A DNA stretch of 41,246 nucleotides from Bacteroidota bacterium (GCA_014190575.1 BJGQ01000027.1:1-41246); one strand, 5' to 3'. Shown: positions 8,813 through 18,069, counted from the first letter of the stretch. The notes: generated by a model from the sequence alone, not told the origin. A program made the numbers and translations.

Positions 8813-11800
8813 TTACTCAGATTTTACAACTTTTATATTTGAAATAATTTCTCCTTCTTTCCATAATCTAGCGATATAAATACCAGAGGGCAGATCTTTC
8901 CCTATTTCAATTTTCGAAATACTGTTAATAGTTTTTGTTTCCAAAATCCTTCCAGTTACATCAATCATTTCAAGATAATCAGGACCCATATTTCCAAAAT
9001 CAATTGTAATAACTTGGTTGAATGGGTTTGGAAACACAGAAATTTCGTTAGCTGAAATTTCATTTTCATTTCTGCAAACAACAGTAGTTAATGAAAGATT
9101 GGCTGAAAGCTTAGAACATCCCGTTGAAGTCTTAGTTACTTGAATTCTATAGTATCCATTAGCAGAAACGGTATATGTAAGAGAAGTTGCTCCCGAAATT
9201 GAAACATTATTTTTTAACCACTGATAAGCGAGTCCTGTTCCCGTATTTGCGGTTAATAGTACAGTAGCGTTTTTACAAAACGGATTGCTGCCGGTGAGTG
9301 TTTCGGTTGCGGTTGGCAAAGTATTTCTGATAACAGCAAGTCCATTTGAAGTTACCGAACCACAAGTGTTTGTTGCAGTACATGTATAGGTTCCGGTTGC
9401 ATTAGCTGTGTACGAAATGTTAATAGCGCCATTAATATTCACTGCATTTTTTTTCCATTGATAACTCATGCCTGAAACTGAATTGGTGAGCGTCACATTT
9501 AATCCCTGGCAAAAAGTAGTTGGTCCGCCTGCTGTTATAACTGAAGTTGGAACAGGAGTAATTGTAGCAATAACAGTTGTGCGATTGCTTACACACCCCG
9601 GTTCCTGAATTTTCCAATTGTAGAAATAATAATAATATCCCGGAGTTCCTGAATTGGAATTCGTAATCGAAACTGATGAACCAATGTTGTACGGATAAAC
9701 AGCGCCGGATTGATTACGATACAAATTGGAAGTTCCACCAATTCCAAGAATTAAATCATTGGCAACAGGTAAATTGAAATTAAGCATAACTGTATTTACA
9801 CCATCAACAAGATTTACTACCACAGATTGTAAAACAGTGTTCGACGAATTTCTTAACTGAACTGTTCGGTTGCCTGCACCTTGCGCATAAACTACAACAG
9901 AAACTAAAGTAACTGGTGAAGTGCAGTTGAAAATTAAATAACGGTCGCTGCTGTTCGAAAAATATCCTCCTGTTCCAACGGTGTTATTTGGAATACCTCC
10001 GAATATAGGCGAAGGAGTAGTGTTTGATTCAACATAATAATTAGTTGTGGTACTGATAACCCCAGTTGCGTAGGATGTTCCGGTTCCTAAAAATGTTCCG
10101 CCCATTGGAGCATTATACCAATTTAAAGCTCCGTTGCCTGTTGCTGTTAAATTAAAACTTGTAGCACCGCAACCTGATTGATTGGTTGCAATCGGGGCAG
10201 TTGAAGGTTGCAATGAAATTAAATTGGTTTGAGTATTTGTGTTTGAACCACAAGTACCACCATTGTTTATGAGCACAACAGTGTAATTTCCAAATGAAGA
10301 ATAAGTGTGAGAAGGATTGATTGATGTACTGGTTCCGCCATCACCAAAATTCCAACTATAAGAACCTCCACCTGTTGATGTATTTGCAAACTGAACAGTG
10401 AATGGAATAGTGCATGAACTGGTTGAGTTAGCTAAAAAATTGGCAACGACGGGTACTGAAACAAATGATGCACCTACTCCTACTGCATACCACGCATTAG
10501 TAGTTGTAATCACTTCATTTGAACAAGCGCCAAATAAGTCAATTGCCGCTTGAATAGAATAAGCTCTCGCATCAGCATACTGTGAAGTTGAGGTCAGGTA
10601 AAAAGTATTCATGCGAAAAGTTATTGCGGCTGCTTTTGCCAAACCCTGCGCTGATACTGAAAAAGAATTTCCATTGTCATTTGTTCCACTGCCACCTTGC
10701 GATAAAAGATAAAACCAGTAATTCATTACTCCGCTGTTAGTGTGCACACCACCATTATCAGCTGAACCTGAATACCAATTTGTTCCCAGATATGTATCAG
10801 GTTGGCTATATGCATTCGGATTGCTCATGCTTCTGAATGTTGCGCCAATTTCATTTCCAATCAACCAGTTAGCTGTTGCTGGTTTTCCGTAAAACTCAAT
10901 TGCTGTTCCCATGCAATCGCTGAACGCTTCATTCATTGCTCCACTTTCATTTGAGTAATTTAAGTTCGAAGTATTTTCTGTAACACCATGTGAAATTTCA
11001 TGGCCTGTAATATCGAGGGTCGTTAATGGATTAATGGTGGAACTTCCATCGCCATAGGTCATTTCGGTTCCATCCCAAAATGCATTTACATTATTGCTGT
11101 ATCCCATTCCGGTAAGTGATGTATGAACATAACTTTTCAATTTTAATCCAGCGTTGTCAACGCTGTTTCTTCCATAAGTTAAAAAATAATAATCATAAGT
11201 TTTCTCAGTTCCCCAATGAGCATCGGTGGCATATTGGTCTTTTGCTGCATTCACATTGTTCCAGGTATTATCAGCATCGGTAAAATCAGTTGCCGCAGCA
11301 TAGCTGGTTCCGTTATTCATGTTATAAGTTTCTACACCGTTGCCTCTGCCGGTTTCGCGCAGGCGATAAGAACCTGCATTTAAATCTGTGGTAATTGTTT
11401 GTGATCCGCTGTATGCAGTAATAGCAGTTCCGTTTGCATTAGTGTGTTGAATTCGTTCATGATAATTGAAAACTTTTCCGGTTTCCACATCAACAAAAAC
11501 ATATTTTCTTGCTTGCGCATCTCTTAAAAAAATATCGAAGCGATAACACAATCTGAAATTTTGTAACTCATTATTTTCTGAAGTCCATAATAATTCAGGA
11601 GTTATAGAAGAAGAATTTATAAGTGATGACGAATTTCGTTGCGTTTCATTCAAATCATTCACTACAAAATGCAGTGCGGTGGAATAAGCAGAATTCGTGG
11701 AAACAACAATTGGAGAAAAAACCGGAAGACTGTTTTTTAAAACACCATTCATACTTTGAATTTTTCCATTCATGGTATGTACCATCCATACACATCCATC

Positions 11801-12061
11801 AATCGCATTTCCATTATAAATTTCCTGAAAACGATAATGCACCATTCCCAATAAATCATTTTCCTTACTTATAATAGTGAGGGAATAATTTTCCGGTAAT
11901 CCGGATTCTTTCAACACATTCATTAATTGATCAATAGAAGGTTGTTCTGTTTGATTAAAAGAAATCAGTTGTGATTTTCCATCAAACCGAATGGGTTGAG
12001 AAGCATATGAATTACTGAAAATGATAATGAGTAAAAAACTATGGACTAATTTTAACTTCAT
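8813..12061 (-). CDS. T9SS-secreted M4 (thermolysin-like) metalloprotease
   Basis: A 1082-residue secreted zinc protease. It has a signal peptide ending near SNSYAS, then an FTP/PepSY-like inhibitory propeptide (about residues 25-200). The catalytic domain spans about 205-535. HEISH at 354-358 supplies His354, Glu355 and His358; Glu378 in GAMNEAFSD is the third zinc ligand; His440 in GGVHTNSG is the transition-state histidine. A PKD domain (YSWNFGDGG) lies near 540-620. Ig-like repeats (TYTANATGTYTCTATN and TYTVSANGYYRIQVT) follow. The end is a T9SS sorting domain (SVFPNPFNQ... MIDVTGRI... LPSGIYIARL). All catalytic residues are present, so it should be active after propeptide removal. It probably digests external protein. 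Confidence 0.95.
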   Translation of the reverse strand: MKLKLVHSFLLIIIFSNSYASQPIRFDGKSQLISFNQTEQPSIDQLMNVLKESGLPENYSLTIISKENDLLGMVHYRFQEIYNGNAIDGCVWMVHTMNGKIQSMNGVLKNSLPVFSPIVVSTNSAYSTALHFVVNDLNETQRNSSSLINSSSITPELLWTSENNELQNFRLCYRFDIFLRDAQARKYVFVDVETGKVFNYHERIQHTNANGTAITAYSGSQTITTDLNAGSYRLRETGRGNGVETYNMNNGTSYAAATDFTDADNTWNNVNAAKDQYATDAHWGTEKTYDYYFLTYGRNSVDNAGLKLKSYVHTSLTGMGYSNNVNAFWDGTEMTYGDGSSTINPLTTLDITGHEISHGVTENTSNLNYSNESGAMNEAFSDCMGTAIEFYGKPATANWLIGNEIGATFRSMSNPNAYSQPDTYLGTNWYSGSADNGGVHTNSGVMNYWFYLLSQGGSGTNDNGNSFSVSAQGLAKAAAITFRMNTFYLTSTSQYADARAYSIQAAIDLFGACSNEVITTTNAWYAVGVGASFVSVPVVANFLANSTSSCTIPFTVQFANTSTGGGSYSWNFGDGGTSTSINPSHTYSSFGNYTVVLINNGGTCGSNTNTQTNLISLQPSTAPIATNQSGCGATSFNLTATGNGALNWYNAPMGGTFLGTGTSYATGVISTTTNYYVESNTTPSPIFGGIPNNTVGTGGYFSNSSDRYLIFNCTSPVTLVSVVVYAQGAGNRTVQLRNSSNTVLQSVVVNLVDGVNTVMLNFNLPVANDLILGIGGTSNLYRNQSGAVYPYNIGSSVSITNSNSGTPGYYYYFYNWKIQEPGCVSNRTTVIATITPVPTSVITAGGPTTFCQGLNVTLTNSVSGMSYQWKKNAVNINGAINISYTANATGTYTCTATNTCGSVTSNGLAVIRNTLPTATETLTGSNPFCKNATVLLTANTGTGLAYQWLKNNVSISGATSLTYTVSANGYYRIQVTKTSTGCSKLSANLSLTTVVCRNENEISANEISVFPNPFNQVITIDFGNMGPDYLEMIDVTGRILETKTINSISKIEIGKDLPSGIYIARLWKEGEIISNIKVVKSE

Positions 12062-12180
12062 AAAAAGGGATTTTATTTTTTAAATGTTGGCTAATATATG
12101 TGAAAAGCCAAAAGAAACCGAAGTAGAAGCTATTGCATATCAGGTATTTTACAAAAGGTGACTTAACTAAAAAAACAAAA

Positions 12181-12208
12181 TTGTGAATTAAAAAGAAAGC
12201 TATCTTTG
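12181..12208 (+). promoter_or_regulatory. Bacteroidota-type promoter for DUF6089 gene
   Basis: A TTG at 12181-12183 sits 17 bases before TATCTTTG (12201-12208), which fits the Bacteroidota -7 consensus TAnnTTTG exactly. The predicted transcript start is near 12213, giving a leader of about 70 bases to the TTG start at 12282. Confidence 0.55.
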
Positions 12209-12281
12209 CCCTGAACCTCTTCAGAAAATATTCGTTAAACGCATTCGTTATTGAACACTTCTACAAGAAAATTTCAATTTT

Positions 12282-13121
12282 TTGCAATTCAGGTTTCTTT
12301 TAAAAGCATTTATCGGACTTTGTCTGTTTCCAACCTTATCCTTTGCTCAACGCTATGAGTTTGGAACATGGATGGGTGGCAGTACATATTTCGGCGACCT
12401 TAATACCAATACTAGTTTTAAATATACTCAACCTACGGCAGGTGTTTACACCCGTTATAATTTTGATTCACGCATAGCGGCCAAACTTTCATTTACATAT
12501 GGTGGAGTGAAAGGAATGGATTCAGCATCTAATTATTATTTTGAACAACGCAGAAATTTAAGTTATTTTTCATCTATTTGGGAAGCGGAAATACAAGGCG
12601 AATTTAATTTCATGAGTTACTCGTCGCGTAATCCGAAAATGAAGTACTCCCCTTATTTTTTATTAGGTTTTGGTTTATTCGGTTTCGATCCAAAAACTAA
12701 GTACGGAAATACTGTTTTCCATTTACAACCAGTGGGAACTGAAGGGCAGGGTTATCCTGAATACAGTGCAAACGATCCATATAAACTCACCAAACCATTT
12801 TGGACAATTGGTGGTGGGTTCAAATGGCGAGTTTCAAAAAATTTAAGTCTGTTTGGTGAAGGAGCTGTTCGGAAAACATTTACAGATTATTTGGACGATG
12901 TGTCAACTGTATATCCTGACAAGTTGATTTTGCAAAATGAATCGGGACCTCTAACTGTAAATTTATCTGACCGTTCTCTGGAATTAGGAGGGCAACCGGT
13001 TGGTGCAACAAATAAGTACAGAGGTGATTTGAAGAAAGATGATTATTTTTTCTTCGGACTTGGATTTTCGTTTACCATTAACAGTTATAAATGTCCGTTC
13101 CTTTATAAGGATGATTATTAA
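12282..13121 (+). CDS. DUF6089-type outer-membrane beta-barrel protein
   Basis: 279 residues with a signal peptide (FLLKAFIGLCLFPTLSFAQ) and an OmpW-like small barrel. The opening after cleavage (RYEFGTWMGGSTYFGDLNTNTSF), the WTIGGGFKWRVSKNLSLFGEGAVRKTFTDYLDDVS region and the terminal FFFGLGFSFTI strand are characteristic of the Bacteroidota DUF6089 family. Function is unknown. In relatives I recall it sitting beside nadK and uppS-bamA; here it is 8 kb from nadK. The start is TTG at 12282, as no ATG precedes the signal peptide in frame. Its stop lies 3 bases from that of the convergent glycosyltransferase. Confidence 0.83.
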   Translation: MQFRFLLKAFIGLCLFPTLSFAQRYEFGTWMGGSTYFGDLNTNTSFKYTQPTAGVYTRYNFDSRIAAKLSFTYGGVKGMDSASNYYFEQRRNLSYFSSIWEAEIQGEFNFMSYSSRNPKMKYSPYFLLGFGLFGFDPKTKYGNTVFHLQPVGTEGQGYPEYSANDPYKLTKPFWTIGGGFKWRVSKNLSLFGEGAVRKTFTDYLDDVSTVYPDKLILQNESGPLTVNLSDRSLELGGQPVGATNKYRGDLKKDDYFFFGLGFSFTINSYKCPFLYKDDY

Positions 13122-13124
13122 ATA

Positions 13125-14549
13125 TTATTTTTTTTCAAAAACATCAAAATATTCTGTTCCCCAATTCACTTTATTATAATATGGTGAATTGAATTCGCCT
13201 TCTTTTTTTGGATGAAGATAAAAACTGTGACCGCTGGTTCCGGCCACAAATTCAATATTAAAATATCTTCTGAAATACATATGAGCCGTCCAATTGTTCC
13301 ATCCATCGGAAGAAATATCAATCAGGCTTTCGCCCTTTGTTCTAGTTCCGATTTTTAAAACATCGTTTAACATTTCTTTATCGCGTGTAATTTTTCCAGC
13401 AAATAAAAAAACACCTGCAAATCCTAAAGCAATTCCGATCAATAAAATGAAAGTGATTTTTTTCAGAAGGTGAATTTTATTTTGAAAGTGAATTGAAAGT
13501 TGATAGAAATATTTTTCAATTAAAACTGAAAGTGCCAATACAAAATACGGCATTGAGGTTGTAAGGTAAAAAAAGCGCTGTTCAAACGAAACCATCAATG
13601 GTATTGACGCGATCAATCCGATTAATAAAAAGAAAAACGAAATTCTTTTTTGTTCGATAGTGACAGGAATAACAATTCTGAATTTCCATTTAATGAAAAG
13701 AAAAATAGCTATAGATAAAATTATCGGAGGCAGCAATTCAATTAGCAATTCAAAAAATAAATAAAAACGGTTAGCAGTATTTGCATGAGGTGTGTTCGGA
13801 AAACCCGGAAAGCGACTGGCAAAATACACTTTGTAACTTTCCAGAATTTCAGGTGATTGAATCATCAAAAAATAAATTTCAAACATTGCTGATAGTAAAA
13901 AAAAAGTTATCGCAATTGATTTTATGATTGAAGAATTTCTGAAGAATAACCAATAACAAACCGGAACAACAGTGGGAAACAATCCTTGAATTCCTTTAGA
14001 CAAGGAAGCAAGAAATAAAAATAAAAATCCAAGAAATAAATTAAGAAACACCTTTTTATTTCTCATTGCCTTGAATAAAAATAAGACCGAAGCCAAATCG
14101 AAAAACTGCAAAGAGTTTTCAATTAAATTATTGATAACTGAAAACCTTACAGAATAAATACTCAGCCATAAAATAACAGGCAGCCATGCAGTTTTGATTT
14201 CATGATTCAGTTCTTTCCAGAATTTTATAATTATTATAGCTGAAAGCAAAATCAACACGAGAGAATAAATCCGTTCAGGATAAATTGTATCTCCTAACAG
14301 TGTGAAGAAAAATGATTGCATCCAGAATACAAGTGGAGGCTGTTCGTGAAAAAAAATTCCGGTTGGCTCATGACTGTAAATATTCCACAAGCTACCCTGA
14401 CCTAAATAAAAATTTCGGGCGATTGATGCATATAACAACCCATCAGTAAACATTCCTAACTGAAACAATGGAAAAACTATTAACCAAATGAATGCTGTTA
14501 TTGCCAACAACCACATTGTTCCATTAAAAGAAAAATTGAATTTCACCAT
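13125..14549 (-). CDS. GT-C membrane glycosyltransferase (ArnT/PMT-like)
   Basis: 474 residues with about 10-12 hydrophobic helices. The first extracytoplasmic loop has FTDGLLYASIARN, including the Asp expected of GT-C enzymes that use polyprenyl-phosphate sugars, followed by HEQPPLVFWMQSFFF, which corresponds to the PPL segment of ArnT/PMT proteins. A soluble C-terminal tail of about 70 residues follows the last helix. It probably moves a sugar from a lipid-phosphate donor to a lipid or protein outside the inner membrane; the acceptor is unknown. The ATG at 14549 is preceded two bases away by TTTATTTG, one mismatch from a -7 box. Confidence 0.82.
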   Translation of the reverse strand: MVKFNFSFNGTMWLLAITAFIWLIVFPLFQLGMFTDGLLYASIARNFYLGQGSLWNIYSHEPTGIFFHEQPPLVFWMQSFFFTLLGDTIYPERIYSLVLILLSAIIIIKFWKELNHEIKTAWLPVILWLSIYSVRFSVINNLIENSLQFFDLASVLFLFKAMRNKKVFLNLFLGFLFLFLASLSKGIQGLFPTVVPVCYWLFFRNSSIIKSIAITFFLLSAMFEIYFLMIQSPEILESYKVYFASRFPGFPNTPHANTANRFYLFFELLIELLPPIILSIAIFLFIKWKFRIVIPVTIEQKRISFFFLLIGLIASIPLMVSFEQRFFYLTTSMPYFVLALSVLIEKYFYQLSIHFQNKIHLLKKITFILLIGIALGFAGVFLFAGKITRDKEMLNDVLKIGTRTKGESLIDISSDGWNNWTAHMYFRRYFNIEFVAGTSGHSFYLHPKKEGEFNSPYYNKVNWGTEYFDVFEKK

Positions 14550-14618
14550 TGCAAATAAAGCAATCTATGCTAAGTAAGTTTTTACTGTTTCCAGCTAATT
14601 AATTGCCTTTTTTTTCGT

Positions 14619-14625
14619 TACTTTG
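14619..14625 (+). promoter_or_regulatory. Possible -7 box just before the transglycosylase start
   Basis: TACTTTG is a one-base-shorter form of TAnnTTTG. It ends 6 bases before the ATG at 14632, so transcription would start at or next to that ATG, implying a leaderless message. Inference from spacing only. Confidence 0.35.
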
Positions 14626-14631
14626 CTCATC

Positions 14632-15618
14632 ATGCATCGCAAAAGAATGATATCTGTTTCCGGGTTTGTGGGGTTACTATTAGTGCTTGGATTATTCATT
14701 GGTGCAAAGAAGATTGATAGCATGGGCCGACCAATAAATTATCGTTACAGTAATATGCTGTCACCATTCGATAATAAAACTTATCCTGTTAAAATTCCGG
14801 ATAGTCTGGACTTTGCCGGAGAGGAGGTTCCATTGTTTGATTTTGATGTTGTGGAGCGATTAGACCGGGAGTTAATTGTAAATACTTACTGGCATTCACG
14901 CACCATTTTAATTTTAAAAGAGATGAAACAAATCGGTTCAATTATTCGACCGATTATGAAGCGAAATGGATTGCCGGATGATTTTATTTTTCTGGCAGTT
15001 GCCGAAAGTGGATTGCAAAACGATGTGGTATCGCCAAGTGGCGCAACCGGAATCTGGCAGTTTGTTCAGGGAACAGGAAAAAATTATGGATTGCAGATTG
15101 ATGAGTTTGTAGATGAACGATTGAATTATGAAAAGGCCACTGAAGCTGCCTGTAAATATTTAAAAGAATCGAAAGAAAAATTCGGCAATTGGACTCTGGC
15201 GGCAGCAAGTTATAACATGGGACAGGGTGGATTATCACAATCAATAAAAAACCAAAAAGTAGGTTCCTATTATGATTTGTATCTGAACAATGAAACCAGC
15301 CGATATATTTTCAGAATACTTGCATTGAAAGAGGTGATGAAAAATCCACAGGCTTATGGGTTTTATGTTAACGCAACAGATTTGTATCCGCAATTGAAAT
15401 ACCACACAATTACAGTCGATTCAACAATATCTAATCTTACCGACTTTGCTATTTCGCAGGGAACAACATATAAATACCTTAAAGTATTTAATCCCTGGAT
15501 GATAAACACTTCACTGCCAGGCACACCCGGGAAAACTTATTTAATTAAGATTCCGGAACCTGAAATGGTATCAGACGAACTAGAAGTAACAGAGCCGGAC
15601 AATGTAACCGGGCAATAA
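14632..15618 (+). CDS. Lytic transglycosylase (MltD/SLT-type)
   Basis: About 328 residues, anchored by an N-terminal membrane helix (FVGLLLVLGLFIGA). The SLT fold holds the catalytic glutamate in FLAVAESGLQ (Glu125), followed by SGATGIWQFVQGTGKNYGL and AAASYNMGQGGL, the usual goose-lysozyme-like motifs. The last ~60 residues (YHTITVDSTISNLTDFAISQGTTYKYLKVFNPW...) look like a degenerate LysM-type binding domain. It cleaves peptidoglycan to 1,6-anhydro products in the periplasm. An upstream in-frame TTG at 14623 overlaps the putative -7 box, so I prefer the ATG at 14632. Confidence 0.9.
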   Translation: MHRKRMISVSGFVGLLLVLGLFIGAKKIDSMGRPINYRYSNMLSPFDNKTYPVKIPDSLDFAGEEVPLFDFDVVERLDRELIVNTYWHSRTILILKEMKQIGSIIRPIMKRNGLPDDFIFLAVAESGLQNDVVSPSGATGIWQFVQGTGKNYGLQIDEFVDERLNYEKATEAACKYLKESKEKFGNWTLAAASYNMGQGGLSQSIKNQKVGSYYDLYLNNETSRYIFRILALKEVMKNPQAYGFYVNATDLYPQLKYHTITVDSTISNLTDFAISQGTTYKYLKVFNPWMINTSLPGTPGKTYLIKIPEPEMVSDELEVTEPDNVTGQ

Positions 15619-15650
15619 ATTTCATTGAATATTTAAATATTGAAATTTAA
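15618..15650. other. AT-rich palindrome between genes
   Basis: Contains the perfect 14-bp palindrome aatatttaaatatt (15628-15641), flanked by aaatttc/gaaattt, so it could fold as a hairpin. There is no clear T-run. It may be a weak terminator or a protein-binding site ahead of rnhB. Confidence 0.3.
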
Positions 15651-15661
15651 TCTGGCCTTGC

Positions 15662-15668
15662 TACTTTG
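15662..15668 (+). promoter_or_regulatory. Possible -7 box just before rnhB
   Basis: TACTTTG is the same 7-base form seen before the transglycosylase. It ends 2 bases before the ATG at 15671 and 8 bases before a second in-frame ATG at 15677, so a leaderless or near-leaderless start at 15677 fits best. Confidence 0.35.
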
Positions 15669-15670
15669 GG

Positions 15671-16282
15671 ATGCAAATGCTTAAATCGTACATTATAAAA
15701 AACAGATTGGAAGCGGGCTGTGATGAAGCCGGGAGAGGTTGTTTGTGCGGGCCTGTATTTGCGGCGGCTGTTATTCTTCCTCCTGCTTTTCATCATCCGC
15801 TCTTGAATGATTCAAAAAAAATGAATGAAGCAAATCGGTACGAGGTGCGCGAATTTATTGAAGAAAATTCATTATCGTGGGCGGTTGCATTTGTTGACCA
15901 TAAAAAAATTGACGCAATAAATATTTTGCAGGCATCGCTGCTGGCAATGCATCGTGCATTGAGTAAGTTGGAACGACAACCGGAATTTATTTTAATAGAC
16001 GGAAATAAATTTAAATCGTATGGAAAAATTCCGCATCAAACTTTTGTGAAGGGTGATGGAATATATAGTTCAATTGCTGCGGCAAGTGTGCTCGCAAAAA
16101 CTTATCGTGATGATTTCATGAAGAAGTTACACATCAAGTATCCGCAATACGGTTGGGATCACAACAAAGGTTATCCCACTGAAGAACACCGAAGAGCAAT
16201 TGTTCAATTCGGAATCACTTCGGTTCATCGCAGATCATTTCGGTTGTATGGCGACCAAGGAGAACAGGGAGAATTGTTTTGA
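15671..16282 (+). CDS. rnhB: Ribonuclease HII
   Basis: 203 residues; removes ribonucleotides and RNA-DNA hybrid RNA in the cytoplasm. The catalytic acidic set is visible: Asp18 and Glu19 in CDEAGRG, Asp110 in ILIDGNKF, and Asp147 in LAKTYRDDFM. The family-typical GWDHNKGYPTEEH motif is near residue 156. Full length with no lesion. The start could be the ATG at 15671 or the one six bases later; the nearby promoter-like box favours the latter. Confidence 0.96.
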   Translation: MQMLKSYIIKNRLEAGCDEAGRGCLCGPVFAAAVILPPAFHHPLLNDSKKMNEANRYEVREFIEENSLSWAVAFVDHKKIDAINILQASLLAMHRALSKLERQPEFILIDGNKFKSYGKIPHQTFVKGDGIYSSIAAASVLAKTYRDDFMKKLHIKYPQYGWDHNKGYPTEEHRRAIVQFGITSVHRRSFRLYGDQGEQGELF

Positions 16283-16372
16283 AAATATTTTTATTATCAT
16301 ATCACCAAATTATCAAATCATGAAATTGACTTTACTTTAGCGCCGCAAAAAAATTTCAGTTAGAAAAAAAAT

Positions 16373-17896
16373 ATGAAATCAGTTTTCATTAAAGATTTAT
16401 TGAAGCACGAAGGTGAAGAAGTGCAATTGCAGGGGTGGGTTTACAACAAGCGTTCCGGCAAGGGATTGTTTTTTATTGTGCTGCGCGATGGCTTCGGGTA
16501 CTGCCAGTGTGTGGTGGACGAAAAAAGTGTGAATTCCGAATCGTTTGAAGCATCGAAAAATTTAACCCAGGAAAGCTCGTGCACCATAGTTGGTATAGTG
16601 GTGAAGGACGAACGACAAATGGGTGGATATGAAATTCAAGCAACGAGTGTTGAAGTAATTTCTATTGCAGAGGAATTTCCGATTTCAAAAAAAGAACATG
16701 GAGTTGATTTTCTGATGGATGAGCGGCACTTGTGGTTGCGCACGCAACGGCAATGGGCAATCATGTGCATTCGTAACAAGATGATTTTTTCCATTCACAA
16801 ATTTTTTCAGTCGAATGATTTTGTGCAAATGGATGCTCCGATTTTCACAGGCAATGCAGTGGAAGGAACGAGCACATTATTCGAAACAGATTTTTACGGA
16901 CAAAGCGCATACTTGAGTCAGAGTGGACAATTGTATGGTGAAGCAATGGCGATGGCATTCAATAAGATTTACACTTTCGGTCCGACTTTCAGAGCGGAGA
17001 AATCGAAAACGCGCCGACATTTATCGGAGTTCTGGATGATAGAACCTGAAATGGCTTTTCATGATTTGGACATGAACATGGATGTGATTGAAGCGATGAT
17101 GAAATTTGTAGTGAATGAATTGGTGGTGGTTTGTGAAGAAGAATTTAAAATCATAGGTCGCGATGTATCTATTCTGAAAAATATTAATCGTCCGTTTCCG
17201 CGCATTGCGTATGATGATGCGGTGGACATGATTCTCGGGAAAAAAGATGTAGATGGAAAAAACAGCATCAAATTACTGGAAGATGATTTGAAAAATGTGC
17301 AGACGCGAATTGCTGAAGTGAAAAAAGAAACCGAAGAGCGCGAAGCAAAACTGAAAGATGCCGGCATGAAGAAAGGTGAAATTGCTTTCAACCAAAACAA
17401 AATTGATTCGCTGAAAAATGAATTGAAAGATTTGGAAGAAGACGAGCGCAATATTCCGAACTGGTTGAACTCAGCAAAGAATTTTCAACGCGGCGATGAT
17501 TTCGGCGGCTCTGATGAAACAGTGCTCACGCGATTATTTGATATTCCGATTATGGTTTACAACTGGCCGCACGAAGTGAAAGCATTTTATTTGAAGCGCG
17601 ATAAGAATGCACCGCACTTAGCTAAAGGTGTTGATGTGTTAGCTCCCGAAGGTTACGGAGAAATAGTTGGTGGAGGCGAAAGAGAAACAGATATTAATTT
17701 ACTGAAAGAAAAAATTATTGAACACAAATTACCAATGGAAGCATTCGAATGGTACCTCGATTTGCGCCGTTATGGTTCAGTGAAACACGCCGGCTTCGGA
17801 TTAGGATTGGAAAGATTAGTGGCTTGGGTTTGTAAACTGCCGCATGTTCGTGAGACCATTCCATTTCCGCGGATGTATGGGAGGTTGTTTCCATAG
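16373..17896 (+). CDS. asnS: Asparagine--tRNA ligase
   Basis: 507-residue class II synthetase. An N-terminal OB fold (VQLQGWVYNKRSGKGLFFIVLRDG) is followed by motif 2 (TFRAEKSKTRRHLSEFWMIEPEMAF) and motif 3 (GFGLGLERLVAWV). Asn versus Asp specificity is supported by the AsnRS-like opening (GNAVEGTSTLFETDF) and C-terminal RRYGSVKHAGFGLG. Residues about 290-375 form a highly charged, probably coiled-coil insertion (KLLEDDLKNVQTRIAEVKKE...), making the protein longer than common bacterial AsnRS. A -7-like TACTTTA sits at 16333, about 34 bases before the start. Confidence 0.95.
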   Translation: MKSVFIKDLLKHEGEEVQLQGWVYNKRSGKGLFFIVLRDGFGYCQCVVDEKSVNSESFEASKNLTQESSCTIVGIVVKDERQMGGYEIQATSVEVISIAEEFPISKKEHGVDFLMDERHLWLRTQRQWAIMCIRNKMIFSIHKFFQSNDFVQMDAPIFTGNAVEGTSTLFETDFYGQSAYLSQSGQLYGEAMAMAFNKIYTFGPTFRAEKSKTRRHLSEFWMIEPEMAFHDLDMNMDVIEAMMKFVVNELVVVCEEEFKIIGRDVSILKNINRPFPRIAYDDAVDMILGKKDVDGKNSIKLLEDDLKNVQTRIAEVKKETEEREAKLKDAGMKKGEIAFNQNKIDSLKNELKDLEEDERNIPNWLNSAKNFQRGDDFGGSDETVLTRLFDIPIMVYNWPHEVKAFYLKRDKNAPHLAKGVDVLAPEGYGEIVGGGERETDINLLKEKIIEHKLPMEAFEWYLDLRRYGSVKHAGFGLGLERLVAWVCKLPHVRETIPFPRMYGRLFP

Positions 17897-17902
17897 ATAA
17901 AC

Positions 17903-17935
17903 ATAGAAAACAGTCTCGCGCTTTCTATCAATTTT
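17903..17935 (+). terminator. Possible terminator after asnS
   Basis: A 7-bp stem (atagaaa/tttctat, 17903-17909 and 17922-17928) with a 12-base loop is followed by caattttt. The stem is AT-rich, so confidence is limited. Confidence 0.35.
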
Positions 17936-17953
17936 TATTTAATATAAAATTGA

Positions 17954-18058
17954 AAAAGCATACACCAAAAAATCATGGGTGATGGAATTATAAAACAACT
18001 GAAAGTTAAAGCAGGAGATAAGGTGGAGAAGAACCAGTTGCTGATTATGATGGAATAA
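17954..18058 (+). pseudogene. Remnant of a biotinyl/lipoyl domain
   Basis: The open frame from 17954, with an ATG at 17975, encodes IMGDGIIKQLKVKAGDK followed by VEKNQLLIMME and a stop. This resembles the half-domain of biotin carboxyl carrier or lipoyl proteins (PMPGxIIKxxVKxGDxVxKxQxLxxMEAMK). It stops exactly where the modified-lysine motif AMK should begin, and no further domain lies upstream (a TGA at 17951). It is therefore a non-functional fragment of about 25-30 codons, probably the relic of a deleted carboxylase-subunit gene. A functional micro-ORF is possible but unlikely. Confidence 0.55.
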
Positions 18059-18069
18059 AATTTTTTAAG

